Assembly: GCF_010501075.1 (NCBI RefSeq) | Contig: NZ_QVMN01000003.1 | Span: forward strand, 386,292 to 450,291 | Origin: Dysgonomonas sp. 25 | Lineage (GTDB): Bacteria; Bacteroidota; Bacteroidia; Bacteroidales; Dysgonomonadaceae | Length of the DNA stretch: 64,000 nucleotides | Reading direction: 5' to 3' | Part shown: piece by piece, positions 33,810 to 42,969 of the stretch | Numbering within the stretch: position 1 is the stretch's first letter | Layout: each line of letters opens with the position of its first letter | Notes under the pieces: generated by a model | The model's input: the letters and a program-made list of their open reading frames with translations, nothing else | Told to the model about the DNA's origin: nothing | The model's database searches: none | Program-made: the position numbers and the translations under genes

Positions 33810-34955
33810 ATGTCGCGCAAAATAGCAATTTTAGGTTCTACCGGTTCGATTGGTACGCAGGCGCTCGAAGTAGTACGCGAACACAAAGACCTGTTCGAGA
33901 TATATGCCCTCACAGCCAACAATCAGGTCGACCTGCTGATAAAGCAGGCTCGCGAATTCTTGCCCGAGGTGGTTGTGATAGCGAATGAGGAGAAATACGA
34001 GGTGTTGAAAGATGCCTTGTCCGATTTGCCGATAAAAGTCTGGACGGGGAGCGATTCCATCGCGCAGGTCGTTCAGAGCGAGCCAATAGACATGGTGCTC
34101 ACGGCAATGGTCGGCTATTCGGGCTTGTTGCCTACGATTAACGCTATAAAAGCAGGAAAAGCGATAGCTCTTGCCAACAAAGAAACGTTGGTTGTTGCCG
34201 GAGAATTAATCACGGCGCTGGCAATGGAACATCGAGTTCCCATATTGCCTGTCGATTCCGAGCATTCTGCGATATTTCAATGCCTGAATGGAGAGCAATC
34301 GCCGATAGAGAAAATACTACTGACGGCATCGGGAGGCCCTTTCCGCAATCATACCAGAGAGCAACTGGCGAAGGTGACGAAAGCCGAAGCGCTGAAACAT
34401 CCGAACTGGGATATGGGGGCGAAGGTGACTATCGATTCGGCTTCGCTGATGAATAAAGGTTTCGAGATGATGGAGGCCGTTTGGCTGTTCGGTATCGAAC
34501 CGTCGCAGGTGGAAGTCGTTGTACATCCGCAATCCATTATTCATTCGATGGTGCAGTTCGAGGATTCGTCCGTTATGGCGCAACTGGGATTGCCCGATAT
34601 GCGTTTGCCGATACAGTACGCGTTCGGTTATCCGCACCGGCTGAAATCGAATTTCGAACGTCTCGACTTCTTCAAGCTTGGGACGATGACTTTCGAAAAA
34701 CCGGATATGGAGCGTTTCCGCAATCTGGCTTTTGCTTTCGAAGCGATACGCCGCCGGGGTAATATGTGCTGCATACTGAATGCGGCTAACGAAATAGTTG
34801 TCGCTGCATTTCTGCGGGATGAAATAGGATTCTTGCAAATGAGCGATATAATAGAAAAAACCATGCAAAAGGCTTCCTTTATCGAACGCCCGACTTACGA
34901 AGATTATGTGCGGACGGACGAGGAGGCAAGGCGCATAGCATGCGAATTGATTTAA
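33810..34955 (+). CDS. dxr: 1-deoxy-D-xylulose 5-phosphate reductoisomerase
   Basis: The ATG at 33810 gives 381 residues starting MSRKIAILGSTGSIGTQ, the NADPH-binding start of Dxr; the longer frame overlaps the LytM-like gene and is rejected. The catalytic segments LANKETLVVAGELI, PVDSEHSAIFQCL, LTASGGPFRNH and NWDMGAKVTIDSASLMNKG are intact. The enzyme makes 2-C-methyl-D-erythritol 4-phosphate, the committed step of the MEP isoprenoid pathway. It is followed by rseP after 38 bp, a common gene order. Confidence 0.96.
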   Translation: MSRKIAILGSTGSIGTQALEVVREHKDLFEIYALTANNQVDLLIKQAREFLPEVVVIANEEKYEVLKDALSDLPIKVWTGSDSIAQVVQSEPIDMVLTAMVGYSGLLPTINAIKAGKAIALANKETLVVAGELITALAMEHRVPILPVDSEHSAIFQCLNGEQSPIEKILLTASGGPFRNHTREQLAKVTKAEALKHPNWDMGAKVTIDSASLMNKGFEMMEAVWLFGIEPSQVEVVVHPQSIIHSMVQFEDSSVMAQLGLPDMRLPIQYAFGYPHRLKSNFERLDFFKLGTMTFEKPDMERFRNLAFAFEAIRRRGNMCCILNAANEIVVAAFLRDEIGFLQMSDIIEKTMQKASFIERPTYEDYVRTDEEARRIACELI

Positions 34956-34993
34956 ACGAAACGACAGGAAATCGAAATACAGCAAAATATTGA

Positions 34994-36337
34994 ATGGAGA
35001 CATTATTGATTAAGGCATTGCAACTCATCTTGAGTCTATCTATATTGGTCCTTGTACACGAATTGGGGCACTTCCTGTTTGCCCGGCTATTCAAAATAAG
35101 GGTAGAAAAATTCTATCTCTTTTTCGATGCCGGCTTTGCACTGCTCCGCTTCAAACCGAAGAATAGCCATACCGAATACGGCATCGGCTGGTTGCCTTTG
35201 GGCGGCTATTGCAAAATATCGGGGATGATAGACGAATCCATGGACATGGAGCAAATGAAAACGGAGCCTAAGCCGTGGGAGTTTCGCTCCAAACCGGCAT
35301 GGCAACGCCTGCTGGTAATGCTCGGAGGGGTATTGTTCAATTTCATACTGGCAATATTTATCCTGTCGATGATGGTTTTTGTATGGGGCGATACGTATAT
35401 CCCTTACAAGAACTTCAAAGATGGCATGACGTTTTCGGAGAATGTGAAGAAAGCAGGCTTCCGCGATGGAGATATTCTCGTAAGCGCCGATGGCAGGGAA
35501 TTGCGCTTGTATGATGGTATTATGTCGGCCAATTCCATGATGGACTTTTTCGATGCCGAACAGGTACAGGTCGAACGCGATGGGCAAATGGTGAATATCG
35601 TATTGCCCGAGAATTTTATTGACAATATTCTCGATAAAGCGAATCCTCCTTTTGCCTTTAAATGGCAAGAAGGGTTGTTCCCGGTTATGGTGGATAGCGT
35701 GTCGGCAGATAGCGAAGCCGGACGAATCGGGTTACAACGGGGAGATAGTATTGTTGCTGTAAACGACTCGGCGACTATAACATATTTGGACTTTCGGAAT
35801 ACGGTAATGAATTATAGAGGTGATACGATTTCTCTTGTTTACTACCGTGCTGGGGTGTCTGATACTGTATCAGCTGTTTTGGACACTAATGCAGTTTTAG
35901 GTTTTAGCCTTCCTTCTCCAGAGTATGTAGTGGACAAATACGGATTTTTCGCCTCCTTCCCTGTCGGGATAGAAAAGGGTATCAATACGTTGAGAGGTTA
36001 TATTTCGCAAAGCAAATTGATATTCAGTAAAGAAGGTGTCAAGAATTTAGGAGGCTTCGGTACAATGGGGAGCATGTTTTCCCCGACATGGAATTGGGAA
36101 TCTTTCTGGTCGATGACGGCTTTCCTGTCTATCGTATTGGCATTTATGAATATATTGCCTATACCGCTGCTCGATGGCGGACATATTATGTTCCTGCTTT
36201 ACGAGATGATTACGCGGCGCAAGCCGAATGAGAAATTTCAGGAATATGCCACATGGATTGGTATCTTCCTGATTCTGGGATTGCTTATCGTGGCCAATGG
36301 AAACGATATAATAAGAGCTATATTTGGAGATTGGTAA
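34994..36337 (+). CDS. rseP: RseP-like site-2 zinc metalloprotease
   Basis: A 447-residue polytopic membrane protein of the M50 family. HELGH (22-26) in the first membrane helix supplies zinc ligands, and the matching NILPIPLLDGGH lies near residue 390. Two PDZ-like regions sit between (about 130-210 and 225-300, the latter with GRIGLQRGDSIVAVNDSA). RseP-type proteases cut membrane-bound regulators after a first cleavage and also clear signal peptides. In Bacteroidota the anti-sigma substrates are of many kinds, so the target is open. It is co-transcribed with dxr. Confidence 0.93.
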   Translation: METLLIKALQLILSLSILVLVHELGHFLFARLFKIRVEKFYLFFDAGFALLRFKPKNSHTEYGIGWLPLGGYCKISGMIDESMDMEQMKTEPKPWEFRSKPAWQRLLVMLGGVLFNFILAIFILSMMVFVWGDTYIPYKNFKDGMTFSENVKKAGFRDGDILVSADGRELRLYDGIMSANSMMDFFDAEQVQVERDGQMVNIVLPENFIDNILDKANPPFAFKWQEGLFPVMVDSVSADSEAGRIGLQRGDSIVAVNDSATITYLDFRNTVMNYRGDTISLVYYRAGVSDTVSAVLDTNAVLGFSLPSPEYVVDKYGFFASFPVGIEKGINTLRGYISQSKLIFSKEGVKNLGGFGTMGSMFSPTWNWESFWSMTAFLSIVLAFMNILPIPLLDGGHIMFLLYEMITRRKPNEKFQEYATWIGIFLILGLLIVANGNDIIRAIFGDW

Positions 36338-36340
36338 CGC

Positions 36341-36577
36341 ATGGAGTATAGATATTATCTGGCAATATTAGCTTGTTTTTTTATCGTTTTTTTGCTTACG
36401 TCGCGAAAGAAACTCGAGATAGAAAAGGAAGAGAAACAACAGGATAACAGCACCTACAAAATAGTGAAAATCGCACGCATCGTATCGTTGATCGTATTGC
36501 TGTTAGCTGGTATATATTTTGTAGGATATTCAATGCTCGGATTGTTAAATACAATAGTCGAATTCTTAAAAGGATAA
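36341..36577 (+). CDS. Small membrane protein of unknown function
   Basis: A 78-residue protein with two hydrophobic helices (YYLAILACFFIVFLL near the N-terminus and IVSLIVLLLAGIYFVGYSML near the C-terminus) separated by a charged linker (KKLEIEKEEKQQD). It starts 4 bp after rseP and ends 7 bp before metF, so it is in the same operon. No family is recognised. Confidence 0.7.
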   Translation: MEYRYYLAILACFFIVFLLTSRKKLEIEKEEKQQDNSTYKIVKIARIVSLIVLLLAGIYFVGYSMLGLLNTIVEFLKG

Positions 36578-36583
36578 CTCGGA

Positions 36584-37534
36584 ATGACAGTAACGGAACT
36601 GATAAACAAACATAATAAGACGGCTTTCTCGTTCGAAATACTTCCCCCATTGAAAGGGAACAGTATAGAGAAAGTATACAAAATTGTAGATAAATTGATC
36701 GAATTTGAGCCGCAATATATCAATATTACGACCCATCACAGCGAATATTTAGACAAGGAAATGCCCGACGGCATGGTCAAGCGCGTCAATGTGCGCAAGC
36801 GCCCGGGTTCGGTGGCTATTGCCGCTGCCTTGCAGAACAGGTATAAAGTAGCCGCTATTCCGCATGTTATCTGCAAAGGATTTACGCAGGAGGAAACCGA
36901 GTATGCGCTTATCGACCTCGATTTTTTGAATGTGCATAACCTGTTACTGTTGCGGGGAGATGCTAAAAAACTCCAATCCGATCAGTTGTCAGGAAATACT
37001 AACGAATATGCGACAGACCTGCAGCAACAGGTCAACCGCTTCAACGAAGGGATAGATATGTATGGCTTGCCATTCGATCAACCTTCGGCGCCTTTCTCGT
37101 ACGGAATGGCGTGTTATCCCGAAGTACACGAAGATGCTCCCGATCTCGAATCGGATCTTCGCTATATGAAGATGAAAGCGGAGCAAGGTGCCGAATACTT
37201 TGTTACGCAGATGTTCTTCGACAATGAGAAATATTACTCATTTGTTGAGCGTTGCCGGCAAGAAGGCATTACCCAGCCTATTATTCCGGGGGTAAAGCCG
37301 ATTGTGCTTATGAACCAGTTGACCGTGTTGCCGAAGATATTCCGTTCGAGCATACCGGAAGCACTGGAAAAAGAATTATTGAAATGCAAGACCGACGACG
37401 AAGCCAAAGAAGTCGGTATAGAGTGGGGTATAACACAATGTAGAGACCTGATTGCGCATGGCGTTCCGAGCCTCCACTTCTATTCGCTCATGGCTACCGA
37501 AAGTGTCAGGCGCATTGCAAAAGAGATTTATTAA
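36584..37534 (+). CDS. metF: 5,10-methylenetetrahydrofolate reductase
   Basis: A 316-residue TIM-barrel flavoprotein. Recognisable segments are TAFSFEILPPLKGNSIEKVY, YINITTHHSEY, IPHVICKGFTQEETEYALIDL, LLLRGD, EQGAEYFVTQMFFDNEKYY and IPGVKPI. It reduces methylene-THF to methyl-THF for methionine synthesis. It is part of the same plus-strand run as dxr and rseP. Confidence 0.95.
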   Translation: MTVTELINKHNKTAFSFEILPPLKGNSIEKVYKIVDKLIEFEPQYINITTHHSEYLDKEMPDGMVKRVNVRKRPGSVAIAAALQNRYKVAAIPHVICKGFTQEETEYALIDLDFLNVHNLLLLRGDAKKLQSDQLSGNTNEYATDLQQQVNRFNEGIDMYGLPFDQPSAPFSYGMACYPEVHEDAPDLESDLRYMKMKAEQGAEYFVTQMFFDNEKYYSFVERCRQEGITQPIIPGVKPIVLMNQLTVLPKIFRSSIPEALEKELLKCKTDDEAKEVGIEWGITQCRDLIAHGVPSLHFYSLMATESVRRIAKEIY

Positions 37535-37557
37535 CCCAAATTGAAATAATTGAAATT

Positions 37558-38304
37558 ATGAAAAAAAGTCTGTACCTATTATTGTTCTTGTCACCAGTGT
37601 TTTTCTTGTCATCTTGCAGCGATGATGATAATGGGTTTAAAGTGCCCGAATTGGTTGGCTCTAATACGATCGATCTTACGGCAGGTGGTGGAAGCGAGGG
37701 TATTGTTTCGCTTGCACTGAAAGGCGAAAAGATATATATCGATTGGGGCGACGGAAAAGTTACTAAGGCTAAATCACCTGACGAATTATCTGTTTATCAG
37801 CATAAATATGATAAAGAATATTCATGGCAGATTCGCATATGGAGCGAAGAAATCACATCCTTTATAATTGATGGTAAAGTATATACCATGGATGTTGATT
37901 ATCTGGGCTTTGGGCATTGTCCTAAGCTGGAAACTTTGCATGTCAGCAGTGTGGATTATCTTGATGGTCTTGGAGATCGTGATTTCCCGGAACTGACTGC
38001 TATCTGTGCCTATAATATCCGCAAAACACCTTTTATCGACTTTAGGGGAGCTCCTAATCTGGAAGTATTGTATTGTTATGATAATCCAGCGTTGATGACG
38101 TTGTATGTAAATGGAAATCCGAAACTGAAGAAATTGGTTGTCTATAATAACCGTTTCGGTGTTTGGGATATGAATCGCATGTTTCTGGGTTTACCACAAG
38201 GCACACCCGATTGTGAGGTGTTCTGCTATGGCAATCCCGGTTCGGCTACCTGCAATACATCTATTGCCGAAGACAAAGGCTGGTCTGTGACTAATTTCGA
38301 ATAA
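37558..38304 (+). CDS. Lipoprotein with leucine-rich-like repeats
   Basis: A 248-residue lipoprotein (signal ending FFLSSC, Cys20, followed by SDDDNG, an acidic tail start seen in Bacteroidota lipoproteins sent to the cell surface). The second half has short repeats of the kind LEVLYCYDNPALMTLYVNG and LKKLVVYNN, resembling LRR or BspA-like units. The function is unknown. It is followed 2 bp later by holB, so it lies within a housekeeping operon. Confidence 0.75.
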   Translation: MKKSLYLLLFLSPVFFLSSCSDDDNGFKVPELVGSNTIDLTAGGGSEGIVSLALKGEKIYIDWGDGKVTKAKSPDELSVYQHKYDKEYSWQIRIWSEEITSFIIDGKVYTMDVDYLGFGHCPKLETLHVSSVDYLDGLGDRDFPELTAICAYNIRKTPFIDFRGAPNLEVLYCYDNPALMTLYVNGNPKLKKLVVYNNRFGVWDMNRMFLGLPQGTPDCEVFCYGNPGSATCNTSIAEDKGWSVTNFE

Positions 38305-38306
38305 GT

Positions 38307-39431
38307 ATGTTTTTTAGAGATATAGTAGGACAAGAAGAAATAAAACAACGGCTGATAAGTTCGGTACAGGAGGGATTTGTTCCTCATGCACAACTATTCG
38401 GAGGGCTCGAAGGGGTAGGTAAACTGCCTCTTGCCATTGCCTATGCACAATATCTCAATTGCGACAATCCATCCGAAACAGATTCCTGCGGCGTTTGTCC
38501 GTCTTGTGTCAAATACAACCATCTGGCGCATCCCGATTTGCACTTCGTTTTCCCGATAGTCAAGAAGGCCGCCAAGAAAAAGGAAGTTTGCGACGATTAC
38601 ATCTCCGAGTGGCGCGAAACGTTTGCCGAGAATGTTTATTTCGGCTATAACCAATGGTTGCAGGCGATAGAAGCCGAAAACTCGCAAGCCATTATCTATT
38701 CCAAAGAAAGCGAGGAGATTATCCGCAAACTCAGCCTGAAAATATACGAAGGGCGCTACAAGGTGATGGTCATCTGGCTACCCGAAAAAATGCACGAATC
38801 GTGTGCTAACAAGCTACTGAAAATAATCGAAGAGCCTACCCCCGATACCGTATTCCTGCTGGTGTCGGACGCTCCCGACAATATCATCGGTACGATACAA
38901 TCGCGTTGCCAGCGGATAAATATTCCGCCGGTGGCTAAATCGGCAATCGAAGAGGCGCTGGTTACACAATATGTGGTAGACAAAGCCGATGCCGAAAATA
39001 TAGCGCATCTTGCGTGCGGCAGTTACCTGAAAGCATTAGAGACTATCAGTCTGGATGAAGAACATAAATTCTTTTTCGATTTGTTTGTCAATATGATGCG
39101 TTCGTCCTATGCCCGCAACATCAAATCTATCAAGGCTATTGCTGCCGAATTGGCGACTATCGGCCGCGAACGGCAAAAGAATTTTCTGATGTATACGCAA
39201 CGAATGATACGCGAATATTTCGTAAGTAACCTGAATCAGCCCGAAATTGTGTATCTTAGCAGCGACGAAAATAGTTTCGGTATCCGTTTCGCTCCTTTCA
39301 TCAACGAGCGCAATATTATGGATTTTGCCGATGAATTGGGCAAAGCCGAAATGCATATCGAGCAAAATGTGAATGCACGCATGGTATTTTTCGACCTCTG
39401 TCTGAAAATTACGATGCTGCTGAAAAGATGA
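38307..39431 (+). CDS. holB: DNA polymerase III delta prime subunit
   Basis: A 374-residue clamp-loader AAA+ protein. It has a degenerate Walker A (GLEGVGKLPLA), a zinc module (CDNPSETDSCGVCPSC region), the sensor region VIWLPEKMHESCANKLLKIIEEP and SDAPDNIIGTIQSRCQRI. Delta prime lacks ATPase activity and acts as the stator of the clamp loader. It is the last gene before an AT-rich insert of two genes. Confidence 0.9.
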   Translation: MFFRDIVGQEEIKQRLISSVQEGFVPHAQLFGGLEGVGKLPLAIAYAQYLNCDNPSETDSCGVCPSCVKYNHLAHPDLHFVFPIVKKAAKKKEVCDDYISEWRETFAENVYFGYNQWLQAIEAENSQAIIYSKESEEIIRKLSLKIYEGRYKVMVIWLPEKMHESCANKLLKIIEEPTPDTVFLLVSDAPDNIIGTIQSRCQRINIPPVAKSAIEEALVTQYVVDKADAENIAHLACGSYLKALETISLDEEHKFFFDLFVNMMRSSYARNIKSIKAIAAELATIGRERQKNFLMYTQRMIREYFVSNLNQPEIVYLSSDENSFGIRFAPFINERNIMDFADELGKAEMHIEQNVNARMVFFDLCLKITMLLKR

Positions 39432-39488
39432 TTGAAATAACATTATAAAGTATCAAAATGCTTTATCAATATAAAGAAAACATTTGTT

Positions 39489-40805
39489 ATGAAAGTTTCT
39501 TTTGAAAATTTAGGTGTAGTCAAGCGAATTGATTTAGACTTGTCTAAAAAGTTATCTGTTTTTTGTGGTCCTAATGGAACGGGGAAGACATATGTATGTT
39601 ATGCTGTGTATGAGTATATAAGACCAATTATTGTAAATAGTGGCGTATTCGACCTGGATCTTCTTATTAAAGAAAAGAAATTGGTGATTTCTTTGGATTA
39701 TGATATGCTTTTTGAATTAAAAAAAGAATATAATAAAAGGTTGCCTTTGGATTATGCTTTTGGAGTGAAAAAAGAAAGCTTTTTCTCTGACTTTAATATC
39801 TCTTTAAATGTTGATAAGGAAGAGTTTATTTCTAAATTGAGATATTCTAAGTTTATCTTTTCACTAGCGAATGAGAATATGAAGATTAGTTATGAAAAAG
39901 ATGCAGGAAGCGATGAATTGAATATTATTTTGGAGAATTTTGAGAGTTTAGATTCTTCTGATTCTTTGGAAACAGCTGATGTTTTTCAAAATTCTCTATT
40001 AGTTAAGTGCTTGTCTTTTTCTTCTTTATTGAAAGTTTTTATTTTGCCTGTAGAAAGAAATTCAGCTTACACATTTGCTAATGAGTTAGCCAAGAATAGA
40101 TTGTCATCAGATGTTTATAGTAATCGTTATCCACGTGCTATTCAAGACACTTTGGCAACTGCGATTGACTTAAACCATATAAAGAAACAAACGTCAGAAT
40201 ATTATTGGCTTGCAGAGGAAATAGAGAATACTATATTGCATGGAGATGTAAAAGTTTCTGAAAATGGAGAATTACAATTTGCCCCAAGAAGAGGAAGAAA
40301 TACAGTTTTATCTATTCATCTTTCGGCATCCATTATCAAGAACTTATCGGGTTTATTGATATATCTTAAGCATCAAGCTAGGAAAAATGATTTGTTGATT
40401 ATTGATGAGCCGGAGCTAGGTTTGCATCCTGATAATCAAATTCTATTGGCTCGTATCTTTGCAAAATTGATAAATAATGGTATTCGCCTTTTAATTAGTA
40501 CCCATAGCGATTATATTATCAGAGAACTGAATAATTTAATAATGTTATCAGGTAATACTCCTGAAATAGAAAAACATCGTGAAGAGTGGGGCTATAAAGA
40601 AGATGAGTGCATTAAACCAGAGGATGTAGGTGCCTACTTATTCAATTTCACAGAAGAAAATCCGTCGCATGTTGTAGTTGAAAATCTCTCTGTGGACGAA
40701 ACAGGTTTTGAAGTAAAAACAATAGATGAAGCTATTTGTAACTTGAATTCACTTTCAGAAGACATTTATTATGCGTTGAAGTATGGCGAAGACAAGATGC
40801 AATAA
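39489..40805 (+). CDS. AAA-family (OLD/RecF-like ABC-type) ATPase
   Basis: A 438-residue ATPase of the AAA_15/AAA_21 type found in many defence modules. It has Walker A GPNGTGKT (27-34), a helical middle, the signature-like LSASIIKNLSGLL (278-290), Walker B LLIIDEPELGLHP (302-313) and the H-loop STHSDYIIREL (H339). There is no TOPRIM nuclease domain, unlike true OLD proteins. The gene is clearly more AT-rich than its neighbours (many TTT, AAA and ATT codons), a sign of transfer. Its 3' end overlaps the next gene by 23 bp. Confidence 0.85.
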   Translation: MKVSFENLGVVKRIDLDLSKKLSVFCGPNGTGKTYVCYAVYEYIRPIIVNSGVFDLDLLIKEKKLVISLDYDMLFELKKEYNKRLPLDYAFGVKKESFFSDFNISLNVDKEEFISKLRYSKFIFSLANENMKISYEKDAGSDELNIILENFESLDSSDSLETADVFQNSLLVKCLSFSSLLKVFILPVERNSAYTFANELAKNRLSSDVYSNRYPRAIQDTLATAIDLNHIKKQTSEYYWLAEEIENTILHGDVKVSENGELQFAPRRGRNTVLSIHLSASIIKNLSGLLIYLKHQARKNDLLIIDEPELGLHPDNQILLARIFAKLINNGIRLLISTHSDYIIRELNNLIMLSGNTPEIEKHREEWGYKEDECIKPEDVGAYLFNFTEENPSHVVVENLSVDETGFEVKTIDEAICNLNSLSEDIYYALKYGEDKMQ

Positions 40806-41358
40806 TCCTGATAGGATAGAGAGAATAAGAAAGATTATCTCTGATTCTTTTTTAGCAAAGGATCAGACAAAAATCCTTGAAGATAAATCTTGCGATGCAG
40901 GGCATTCTTTTTATATGGAAAGGAAGATTGTTCCGTTTTCTGAGTCTGAGTATGTGCTTTATCGGTTCGATCCCGATGAGAGTGATATATTTCCCTATTT
41001 CAAGGAAACGAAGGATTTAAAGAAGATATGTGATTATGTTCTATTTGTTGAGCATGGAGATGCCTTTTATACCTTTCTTATTGAATTGAAATGGGGAAGT
41101 AAGTCTTCATTAAAGCAGCTAGAAGCTTCTGAAATGTTCATTAAACATATTTTGGAGCATGCAGGAAGGATCGATTATTGTATAGAAAATCCTATTTATA
41201 GAAAAATAAGGATAAATGAAAGCCAAGCAAAAGGAAAAATAAAAGGAACAACAAAAGTTAAGGAACTTACTTTTGATGAAAATAATATTTTAGTATATAC
41301 AAGGATGACAGATTTTAGAATAAAGGAGATATTACATTGTAATAATAGAGTATCTTGA
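40783..41358 (+). CDS. PD-(D/E)XK nuclease-like partner of the AAA ATPase
   Basis: A 191-residue protein with no obvious named family. Residues 82-111 read CDYVLF...FLIELKWGSKSSLKQ, giving D84, E101 and K103, the spacing and strand context of a PD-(D/E)XK nuclease (Asp, then E-x-K on the next strand). A charged helix follows. This is a motif-level reading and not a sequence match. The gene starts inside the ATPase gene, which suggests coupled translation and a complex. It shares the AT-rich composition. ATPase plus small nuclease pairs are common in phage defence; the function here is inferred. Confidence 0.6.
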   Translation: MAKTRCNNPDRIERIRKIISDSFLAKDQTKILEDKSCDAGHSFYMERKIVPFSESEYVLYRFDPDESDIFPYFKETKDLKKICDYVLFVEHGDAFYTFLIELKWGSKSSLKQLEASEMFIKHILEHAGRIDYCIENPIYRKIRINESQAKGKIKGTTKVKELTFDENNILVYTRMTDFRIKEILHCNNRVS

Positions 41359-41388
41359 TAAAATCTTTATCATAGAAATTAATTATAA

Positions 41389-42969
41389 ATGGAATCAGAT
41401 CAAAATAGAGATAACGATAAAGAACCTATCATAGACTGTGAAGGGACATGCAAAACGCCTGTCGGCTGCACATGCGGAAATATGGAGGATGCAAAGGATG
41501 AGGTGCCGGAAGTGCTGGAGGTACAGGTAGCGCAGGCTCAGCCGGAACAAGTGGAAGAAGCACCCAAAATTGTGGTGACTGTTGCCGGGAAAACGGAATC
41601 CGAATCGAAAGAAAAAAGCTGTCAGACACCTACTTGTTGCAAGACGACCACAGGCAGTTGCTGCAAAAATAATACCTGTTGCCCGGGACGCAACAAGCTG
41701 GAAGTGTATGATTGGCTGAGGGATATCCCGCAAGCCCAGTTGGATACGCAGATGGTGGAAGTGCAATTCAAAAATACCCGCAAAAGCTATTATCTGAACA
41801 GTAATAATCTGGAGTTGCATGTGGGCGATATGGTTGCCGTAGAGGCGACACCGGGGCATGACATAGGCGAAGTAACCCTTACGGGGAAGCTTGTCCAGTT
41901 GCAGATGAAAAAGACTAATTTCAGGAGTGAAGTGAAACGCGTCTACCGTTTAGCCAAGCCGCACGACTTGGATAAATGGCGGGAAGCACGTGCCAAAGAG
42001 CACAAAACAATGCTTCGTGCGCGCGAGATAGCCGAAAACCTGAAGTTGGAGATGAAGATAAGCGATGTCGAGTTTCAAGGCGATGGCAACAAAGCTATAT
42101 TCTATTATATTGCCGACGGACGTGTCGATTTCCGCCAATTGATAAAAGACTATGCCGCCGAATTTCGCATCAAGATAGAGATGAAACAGATCGGCGCACG
42201 GCAGGAAGCCGGACGTGTAGGTGGTATTGGGCCTTGTGGACGCGAGCTGTGCTGTTCGAGCTCGATGTCTAATTTTGTTTCAGTTTCTACATCGGCAGCG
42301 CGCTTGCAGGATATTCCGCTGAATCCGCAAAAGCTTGCCGGACAGTGTGGTAAATTGAAATGCTGCCTCAACTTCGAAGTCGACGTATATGTCGAGGCAC
42401 AACGTAAGCTTCCTGCCCGCGATATGATACTCGAGACGAAAGATAATAACTATTACCATTTCAAGACGGATGTGTTGTCGGGTATGATGACCTATTCGAC
42501 CGATAAGCATTTCGGAGCAAACCTCGTTACCATTTCCAAAGATCGTGTCTTTGAAATTTCGAGAATGAATAAGAATGGGAAAAAACCGCTGCATCTGGCT
42601 ACGGATGAGGAGAAGGAACAACAGAAACCTGTTTCGTACGACCTCTTGGCGAACGAGAATATCGACCGTTTCGACAACTTGAATGACCAGAAATCGAAGC
42701 GGAAAAAGAAGAGACGTAACAAAGGTCCGAAAGAAGGCAATGAAGTGAATGCTGAAGCTCAAAATGGCAGACAGCCTGCCGGTCAGCACCAACGGAACAA
42801 TAACCGTGAAAACAACAGGCCTGCTGCGGAAAATAACAACAACCAGGGGAATAACAATAATAACGAAAGGCGTTCGCGCAATAACAACAACAGGCGCCGT
42901 AAAGGGAATAATAACAGACCTCCACGGGACAATAATGGAAAACCTGATAATCAACAGTCGGAAGGCTAA
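41389..42969 (+). CDS. ricT: PSP1-domain protein RicT (YaaT-like)
   Basis: A 526-residue protein with the PSP1 domain in the middle (about 130-345). It is recognised by RAREIAENLKLEMKISDVEF, FYYIADGRVDFRQLIKDYA, RQEAGRVGGIGPCGRELCC and GQCGKLKCCLNFE. In Bacillus, RicT with RicA and RicF carries Fe-S clusters and helps RNase Y-dependent RNA maturation; the Bacteroidota role is less known. The N-terminal 100 residues hold cysteine clusters (CEGTCKTPVGCTCG and CCKTTTGSCCKNNTCC). The last 85 or so residues are an Asn/Arg-rich low-complexity tail. gldH starts within it. Confidence 0.9.
   Translation: MESDQNRDNDKEPIIDCEGTCKTPVGCTCGNMEDAKDEVPEVLEVQVAQAQPEQVEEAPKIVVTVAGKTESESKEKSCQTPTCCKTTTGSCCKNNTCCPGRNKLEVYDWLRDIPQAQLDTQMVEVQFKNTRKSYYLNSNNLELHVGDMVAVEATPGHDIGEVTLTGKLVQLQMKKTNFRSEVKRVYRLAKPHDLDKWREARAKEHKTMLRAREIAENLKLEMKISDVEFQGDGNKAIFYYIADGRVDFRQLIKDYAAEFRIKIEMKQIGARQEAGRVGGIGPCGRELCCSSSMSNFVSVSTSAARLQDIPLNPQKLAGQCGKLKCCLNFEVDVYVEAQRKLPARDMILETKDNNYYHFKTDVLSGMMTYSTDKHFGANLVTISKDRVFEISRMNKNGKKPLHLATDEEKEQQKPVSYDLLANENIDRFDNLNDQKSKRKKKRRNKGPKEGNEVNAEAQNGRQPAGQHQRNNNRENNRPAAENNNNQGNNNNNERRSRNNNNRRRKGNNNRPPRDNNGKPDNQQSEG

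Noticed and set aside
39489-41358. Calling the AAA pair PARIS, Septu or Gabija
   Set aside because: The partner lacks TOPRIM/DUF4435, HNH and UvrD features, so none of these names fits.
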